NCBI RefSeq assembly: GCF_009569385.1
Contig: NZ_WBOF01000001.1
Span: 4,875,501 to 4,939,500, forward strand
From: Streptomyces kaniharaensis
Lineage (GTDB): Bacteria; Actinomycetota; Actinomycetes; Streptomycetales; Streptomycetaceae
Direction of reading: 5' to 3'
Length of the DNA: 64,000 nucleotides
Below, piece after piece: positions 59,130 to 64,000 of this stretch. A program made the position numbers and the translations under genes. The first letter of the stretch is position 1; every line of letters starts with the position of its first letter. The notes under the pieces are model-generated. The model saw only the letters and a list, made by a program, of their open reading frames with translations, was not told where the DNA came from and made no database searches.

Positions 59130-61718
59130 TCACTCGCTCCCGACGCCGGCGAGCACGTCCCCGTCGACGGGGGTGCGGACGGCCGTCGCCGGTGGGCGGA
59201 GGCGCCAGAGGCCGGGGCGGATCTCGAGGGCCTCCGGGGAGTCGTCGACGGTGCGCAGGCGGCGGCGGGCGTAGGACTCCAGCCGGGGGTCGCGGAGGGC
59301 CGCGGCGATACGGGCGCATTCGGCGAACGACTCGCGGGCCGCCTCGGGGGTGCCGCGTTCCAGGGCCACCAGGGCCAGGGCGCGGTGGAGTTCGAAGTGG
59401 CTGCGGCCGGGCGGGCCGTCGTGGAGTGCGGCGGTGGCGGGGTCGAGGAGCGCGCGGGCCTCGTCGGCGGCGCCCTCGTCGAGCAGGAGCTCCGCCTGCC
59501 CGACCAGGATGCGGGCGTACTCGGCCGGGTCCGTGGCCAGCCGGGCGGCCTGCCGGTAGCAGTCGGCGGCGCGGGTCAGATCCCGCTGGTACCAGGCGAG
59601 TTCGCCGATCGAGCGGAGCATCCTGGCCTCCGCGCGGCGGTCGCCGCCGCGCCGGGCGGCGTCGAGGGCGAGTCTGTGGGCGGTGGCCCAGTCGTCCCAG
59701 GCGCCGTCGCGTTCCAGGGGGATGCTCAGGGCGTCGGCGAGGCGGACGGTCAGCGGCCACAGGCCGGCCTCGTGGGCGGCCCGCAGCGCGTACACCAGTT
59801 CGATGCGGCGGGGCGGGCCCTCGGGTGCGACGACCGAGGCGCCGGGCATGCGGGCGGCGGCCTCGGCCTCCTGCGCGTACCACTCGCACATGCGAGCCGT
59901 GGCCGCGCGGACGGTCCGCGTGCCGTCCTGCTCGGCCAGCAGGTGCCGCGCCAGCAGCCGCAGCAGCTCGTGCTGGGCATAGGCGTCCGCGCCGACCGGG
60001 GCCAGCAGGTGCCGCCCCACCAGCGCTTCGGCGAGGACGGCCGCCTCGACCGGATCGCGCCCGAGGACGGCGGCCGCGGCGCCGAGCCCGAACCGGCCGC
60101 GCGGCAGCAGGCCGAGCAGCCGGAAGGCGTCCCGCTCGCCGTCGGCCAGCCGCGCGTAGGCGCCGTGCAGCCGGGCCCGGACGTCGAGGCCGCCGACGCG
60201 CAGGACCGTGAGGCGGGTGCGTTCCTCGCGCAGCCGGGCGGCGAAGGCGGCGGCGGTGAGTTCGGGGCGGGCGGCCAGGTGGGCGGCGACGGTGCGCAGG
60301 GCGAGCGGGAGGCCGCCGCAGAGGCGGGTGATCTCGTCGGCCGCGGCGTGGTCGGGCGTGCCCAGCAGCTGCCGGGCCTCGGACCGGGTGAGGCCGCCGA
60401 GGACGACCGGCAGCATTCCGGCGGGGCCGGTGGGCGCGAGCCGGCCGGTGACCAGCGCGGTGCTGCCGGGCGTGGTCGGCAGCAGGGGGCGGATCTGCTC
60501 CTCGGTGGCGGCGTGGTCGAGGACGAGCAGCATGCGGCGCCGGGCGAGCAGCAGTTGCAGCTCCTCCACCGGTTCCCGGACCGGCGCGGCCCCGGCCCGC
60601 CGCAGCAGCGCCGCCGCCGCCTCGACGGGCCCCAGCTGCGGCCCGTGCGAGGGGCGCAGGTCGAGGTAGACGAGCCCGTGCGGGAAGGCGTCGGCGACCC
60701 GGCGGGCCGCGACGGCGGCCACCGCCGAGGTGCCGCTGCCGGGCATGCCGAGGACGGCGACCCAGCCGCCCGGCGGGGCGGTGAGCAGCAGGTGCTCGAT
60801 CTGGTCGAGCTGTTCGGCGCGGCCGGTGAAGCCGGGGTCGGGCGCGGGCAGCAGGCTGACCGGGGCGGTCACCGCCGGCTCCTCGGCCACCGGCGATGCG
60901 TCCAACGCCGGTGCCAGGTCGGCGAGTTCGGCCCGTCCTGGCGGCAGCAGCGCCTCGTCGCCGTCCAGGACCTGCTGCTGCAGGCGGCGCAGCCGGGGGC
61001 CGGGCTCGATGCCGAGTTCGTCGATGAGGGTGCGGCGCACGTGCGAGTACACCCGCAGCGCCTCGGCCTGCTGCCCGCTGCGGCACAGGGCCAGCATCAG
61101 CTGGGCGTGGAACTCCTCGCGCAACGGGTGCTCGGTGGTCAGCGCCTGGAGCTCGCTGACCAGCGCGGCGCCGCGGCCGAGGTGCAGTTCGGCGAGGATG
61201 CGCTGCTCGACGGCGGCCAGGCGCGCCTCGCCGAGCCGGGTGGCGGCGCTCTCCAGCAGCAGGCCGTGCGGGGTGTCGGAGAGCAGCGGGCCGCGCCAGA
61301 GCCGGGTGGCGCGCTGTTCGAGTTCGACGGCGCGGGCGTACCTGGCCTCCTCCAGTGCGGTGGTGGCCTGTTCGTGCAGCTCGGTGAAGACGGTGGCGTC
61401 CAGCTCGTCGGTGCGGGCGGCGAGCAGGTAGCCGGGGCTGCGGGTGAGGAGGGTGCCGGGACCCTGGTTCGCGTCGGCGGCGCGCAGCAGCTTGCGCAGG
61501 TGGGAGACGTACACGTGGAGGGTGCTGGTGGCGGTGCGCGGCGGGGCGTCGGGCCACAGCTCGTCGATCAGGCTGTCGACCGACACGACCTCGTTGGCGC
61601 GGACCAGAAGGGTGCCCAGGACGGCCCGGAGTTTGGGGGCGCGCGGCACCCTGCTCCCGGCGTCGGGAGCGTCCGGGTCGCCGGCGATCTCCAGCGGCCC
61701 CAGTATCCGGAACCTCAT
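59130..61718 (-). CDS. AfsR-type SARP transcriptional regulator
   Basis: An 862-residue activator. The N-terminal OmpR-like winged helix (FRILGPLEIAGD, SVDSLIDELWPDAPPRTATS, TLHVYVSHLRKLLR) and BTAD domain (about 100-250) are typical of SARPs. An NB-ARC ATPase-like domain starts near residue 297, and a TPR-like C-terminal half follows. In the ATPase domain the Walker A reads GMPGSGTSAVAA (residues 324-335): the invariant Lys is Thr. The protein probably activates one of the nearby clusters. A 13-base gap separates it from the AfsA gene upstream. Confidence 0.87.
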   Translation of the reverse strand: MRFRILGPLEIAGDPDAPDAGSRVPRAPKLRAVLGTLLVRANEVVSVDSLIDELWPDAPPRTATSTLHVYVSHLRKLLRAADANQGPGTLLTRSPGYLLAARTDELDATVFTELHEQATTALEEARYARAVELEQRATRLWRGPLLSDTPHGLLLESAATRLGEARLAAVEQRILAELHLGRGAALVSELQALTTEHPLREEFHAQLMLALCRSGQQAEALRVYSHVRRTLIDELGIEPGPRLRRLQQQVLDGDEALLPPGRAELADLAPALDASPVAEEPAVTAPVSLLPAPDPGFTGRAEQLDQIEHLLLTAPPGGWVAVLGMPGSGTSAVAAVAARRVADAFPHGLVYLDLRPSHGPQLGPVEAAAALLRRAGAAPVREPVEELQLLLARRRMLLVLDHAATEEQIRPLLPTTPGSTALVTGRLAPTGPAGMLPVVLGGLTRSEARQLLGTPDHAAADEITRLCGGLPLALRTVAAHLAARPELTAAAFAARLREERTRLTVLRVGGLDVRARLHGAYARLADGERDAFRLLGLLPRGRFGLGAAAAVLGRDPVEAAVLAEALVGRHLLAPVGADAYAQHELLRLLARHLLAEQDGTRTVRAATARMCEWYAQEAEAAARMPGASVVAPEGPPRRIELVYALRAAHEAGLWPLTVRLADALSIPLERDGAWDDWATAHRLALDAARRGGDRRAEARMLRSIGELAWYQRDLTRAADCYRQAARLATDPAEYARILVGQAELLLDEGAADEARALLDPATAALHDGPPGRSHFELHRALALVALERGTPEAARESFAECARIAAALRDPRLESYARRRLRTVDDSPEALEIRPGLWRLRPPATAVRTPVDGDVLAGVGSE

Positions 61719-61731
61719 GTGCGGCGGCCTC

Positions 61732-62739
61732 TCAGAAATCCTGGACCACGACGGTGCGCGCCTCGGCCACGGTCCGGCGGCACTGGGTGAGCGTGACGGT
61801 GACCGGTACGGACGGGCGGCCGTGGGCGTCGCGCCCGACCGGTTCGGCGGTGGCCAGGCAGCGCAGCGGCAGCGCGGCCTCGGCCTCGCTGCGGAAGCGC
61901 ACCTCGAGGGAGGCCAGGACGCAGCGCGAGGCGGTCAGCCCGCGGCTGCGTCCGGCGGCCAGCAGGGAGGCCTGGCGCAGGGATTCGAGCAGGTGCAGGC
62001 CGGGCAGCCGCTCGTCGCCGGCGGCGAAGACGGCGCCGACGTCCCGGGTGAGCACCCAGGTGCTGAGCCGGTCGCGGGAGTCCGGTTCGGGCCGGGCGAC
62101 GACGACATTCGCGGCGCTGGCGCGGCCGACGGCGGCTGGGTCGGCGGCGAGCACCGGGCCGCTGGGGCGGTCGTCGAGTTCCGGGGTGGCGCGGACGGCC
62201 CGGCGGTTGTGGGCGCGCAGGTTCCCGTACAGCTTCGGCATCAGGAAGACCAGGCCGGCCGAGCCGGTCGCGCAGGGGGTGCCGTCCACCCGGGCCAGCA
62301 GCTGGAAGTCCAGGCCGCGCGGGACGCCGTTGACCACGTTGGCCGGGGTGGCGCGGATCTCGGTGCTCAGCCGGGGCCGGGTGCCGGGCACGACGCGCCA
62401 GGGGGCGAGGTCGGTGAGGGTCAGCGCGAAGCTGTGGAACAGGCCGGTGCGGTCGGCCGGGACGCCGAAGTAGCGGTGCCCGACGAACTCGCCGACCTCC
62501 CGGACCGACTCGGTCACCGTCTGGACGTCGTGGAAGATTCCCGGCCCGTCGTTGAACAGCGGGTGCCGGCCGGGCAGTTCGCCGGTCAGCGTGAAATGCT
62601 CGTCGCCCAGGCTGGGGGCGTCCAGCAGGTAGTTCTCCCAGGACGGCGGGCAGTGGACCAGGTGCCGGGTGCCGCTGTCGTGGGCGCGCCGCCCGCGGTG
62701 TGCGGACGGCCTGCCGGCCATCGTGGTGACATCCGTCAT
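61732..62739 (-). CDS. AfsA-family gamma-butyrolactone biosynthesis protein
   Basis: A 335-residue protein with two hot-dog-like repeats of the AfsA type (VHCPPSWENYLLDAPSLGDE, then HPLFND, and a second repeat with RDVGAVFAAGDERLPGLHLL, then ESLRQASLLA). In the family the enzyme joins a beta-ketoacyl chain with dihydroxyacetone phosphate to begin A-factor-like signal synthesis. GAGGAGAAACC precedes ATG 62739. No butyrolactone receptor (TetR-type ArpA/ScbR) gene is visible in the window, so the signal may be sensed by a receptor outside it. First gene of the leftward AfsA-SARP-LAL-adenylate-enzyme block. Confidence 0.85.
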   Translation of the reverse strand: MTDVTTMAGRPSAHRGRRAHDSGTRHLVHCPPSWENYLLDAPSLGDEHFTLTGELPGRHPLFNDGPGIFHDVQTVTESVREVGEFVGHRYFGVPADRTGLFHSFALTLTDLAPWRVVPGTRPRLSTEIRATPANVVNGVPRGLDFQLLARVDGTPCATGSAGLVFLMPKLYGNLRAHNRRAVRATPELDDRPSGPVLAADPAAVGRASAANVVVARPEPDSRDRLSTWVLTRDVGAVFAAGDERLPGLHLLESLRQASLLAAGRSRGLTASRCVLASLEVRFRSEAEAALPLRCLATAEPVGRDAHGRPSVPVTVTLTQCRRTVAEARTVVVQDF

Positions 62740-63106
62740 GGTTTCTCCTCGCGTCGGCACGGACCCGTGCCCGGACCATCAGCGTGCGCGGCGGAAACGG
62801 ACGGGGGCCACCGCAGCGCGCTGGCAGCATGTTGCACGGCCAGTACTCCGGCGGTACCGGCGCCTTCGCGCGGGTAACGGGAGGATCGGCGGATTCCGGC
62901 CCGCGGGAGCTTGAACGGACGCTCCCGGTCGCCGTGGTGTCAGTTGCTGCGGTGCAACTTGCGGTCAGCGGCCGGGCACCGGGCCGGGCCGGTGATCGCT
63001 CCTAAGCTGATCGGCGGAGCGTGACCGACGGGTCGTCCGCAGCTCGTCTGCCGTCGGCTGCCGTCGTGATCCACTCCCATCTGCGTGACCTACGGGGGAT
63101 CAAATC
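62740..63106. other. divergent control region between AfsA and LAL regulator
   Basis: 367 bases without a gene. It includes the inverted repeat at 62942-62959 and a GC-rich remainder. No sequence convincingly matching a gamma-butyrolactone receptor operator was found by eye. Confidence 0.4.
62942..62959. promoter_or_regulatory. inverted repeat AGTTGC-TGCGGT-GCAACT
   Basis: Perfect 6-base arms with a 6-base spacer, 148 bases before the LAL regulator start. A possible regulator binding site in the divergent region. Confidence 0.4.
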
Positions 63107-64000
63107 ATGCTGATCGGTCGTGAGTCGGAACTCGCCGAGATAGACAACGCACTCGCCGCCGGCCGCTCCGGCTCCGGCCGGATACTGCTGCTGGAGGGGG
63201 CGGTGGGCTGCGGCCGGAGCGAACTCACCGAGACGGTCGCCGAACGGGCCACCGCCGCCGGGGCACTGGTGCTGCGCGCCATCGCCACGGAGGGCGAACG
63301 CGAGCTGGAACTGGGCGTGATCGCCCAGCTCGCCGCCTGCGCGGCCGATCGCGAACCGGGGCTCGCGCCCGCGCCCGCCCCGTCGCTGGCGGCCCGGGTG
63401 GAGGCGATGCAGGCGTTCTGCACCGCCGTGCAGCGGCTCAGCGCGAGCGCGCCCGTCGTCGTCTGCGTCGACGACCTGCACCACGCCGACGAGCTGTCCC
63501 GCCGCTACCTGCTGCACCTCGCCCGCCGCAGCCGGGCGCAACGCCTGGTGCTGGTGCTCTCCGAGTCGATCCACGCGTGCAGCGACGACCCGGTGTTCCG
63601 CACCGAGCTGCTGCGGCTGCCCAACTTCCGCCGGATGCGGCTGGAGCGGCTGGACCGGACGGCCGTCGCCGAGGCGCTGCGGGGGAGCGCCGACGAGGCG
63701 GCGGCGGGCGCGCTGGCGGACGCGTCCGGCGGCAGCCCGCTGCTGCTGCGCGCCCTGCTGGAGGAGTACCGCGCGACCGGACGGACCGAGCCGTCCCCGA
63801 GCGGGCCGTTCGGCCAGGCCGTGATCGCCTGCCTGCACCGCTGCCCGACGGCCACCCGACAGGTGGTCGAGGCCCTGGCGGTGCTCGGCGAACTCGCCAC
63901 GGCCGAACTGGCCGGACGCCTGCTGGACGTGGCACAGGCCGCCGTCACCCGGGAGCTGGCCGGGCTCGACGCGGCGGGCTTCACCGCCGACGCCCAGGTA
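63107..64000 (+). CDS. LuxR-family large ATP-binding regulator, 5' part (cut by window edge)
   Basis: The first 298 codons of a LAL regulator; the frame is open at the window end. It starts MLIGRESELAEIDNALAAGR, the typical LAL N terminus. The Walker A region reads LLLEGAVGCGRSEL, in which the usual Lys is Arg37; Walker B is VVVCVDDLHHAD. The C-terminal LuxR HTH expected after about 850-900 residues is outside the window. A GGGGG ribosome binding site precedes ATG 63107. It is divergent from the AfsA gene. Confidence 0.8.
   Translation, partial: MLIGRESELAEIDNALAAGRSGSGRILLLEGAVGCGRSELTETVAERATAAGALVLRAIATEGERELELGVIAQLAACAADREPGLAPAPAPSLAARVEAMQAFCTAVQRLSASAPVVVCVDDLHHADELSRRYLLHLARRSRAQRLVLVLSESIHACSDDPVFRTELLRLPNFRRMRLERLDRTAVAEALRGSADEAAAGALADASGGSPLLLRALLEEYRATGRTEPSPSGPFGQAVIACLHRCPTATRQVVEALAVLGELATAELAGRLLDVAQAAVTRELAGLDAAGFTADAQV

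Noticed and set aside
56774..61790. Very long rightward open frames opposite the regulator genes
   Set aside because: They are antisense shadows caused by high GC content; the leftward frames contain clear ATPase, TPR, SARP and HTH motifs.

Overview
The window is high-GC actinomycete DNA, most likely Streptomyces or Kitasatospora. This is inferred from the G/C-biased third codon positions, the many GTG/TTG starts, the translationally coupled ATGA/GTGA overlaps, and the AfsA (gamma-butyrolactone synthase type), SARP/AfsR and LuxR/LAL regulators. No rRNA, tRNA, CRISPR array, insertion sequence or phage gene was recognised. The right edge cuts through a regulator gene.

Left flank (about 0.2-4.6 kb): an ECF-type sigma factor with a zinc-finger tail, then an ABC-2 exporter coupled to a DesK/DesR-like two-component system, with TGACA operator half-sites at the promoter.

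Region A (4.6-26.7 kb) is a RiPP cluster of thiopeptide (thiazolylpeptide) type. A cobalamin-binding radical SAM enzyme reads leftward. A luciferase-like monooxygenase, two tandem, nearly identical precursor genes with the same core (SSCCCCCPCCSCT), an ocin-ThiF-like leader-binding protein and a long maturation operon read rightward. The maturation set is doubled: two YcaO cyclodehydratases, two SagB-type dehydrogenases, two LanB-type glutamylating dehydratases and two SpaB-C/thiopeptide-type proteins. An ABC exporter and an HxlR-family regulator close the region. The core aligns with the GE37468/thiomuracin class (29-atom ring), with Ser1 and Ser11 positioned for pyridine formation, but no protein could be assigned with certainty as the cycloaddition enzyme.

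Spacer (26.7-28.7 kb): a secreted HAD acid phosphatase and a second HAD hydrolase, each followed by a hairpin.

Region B1 (28.9-39.3 kb) looks like one operon: an orphan acyl-CoA carboxylase epsilon subunit, a type II thioesterase, aspartate decarboxylase PanD, a second type II thioesterase, then a complete methyl cycle (metK, adenosine kinase, metH, metF, ahcY), ending at a perfect 18-bp-stem terminator.

Region B2 (39.4-50.4 kb) is a compact lipid/polyketide operon: fatty-acyl-AMP ligase, acyl-CoA dehydrogenase, ACP, a single KS-AT-ACP module without reductive domains, a KAS III-like enzyme, a FkbH-like glyceryl-ACP synthase, a second ACP and an Sfp-type PPTase. The most economical reading is a 3-acyltetronate-type pathway: an activated (perhaps desaturated) fatty acid is extended once to a beta-ketoacyl thioester and joined to a glyceryl-ACP unit. 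This is inference. PanD and the PPTases would supply carrier-protein cofactor; the consumer of the extra SAM is not obvious.

Right flank (50.4-64 kb): a LuxR regulator divergent from a small exported peptide gene, a PptT-like PPTase divergent from a metallophosphoesterase (a PptT/PptH-like pair), a polyprenyl-synthetase-like protein with eroded Asp motifs, and a leftward regulatory block of AfsA, SARP-AfsR and LAL regulator coupled to an adenylate-forming-enzyme homologue that has lost its ATP-binding loop. A second LAL regulator starts divergently and runs off the window.
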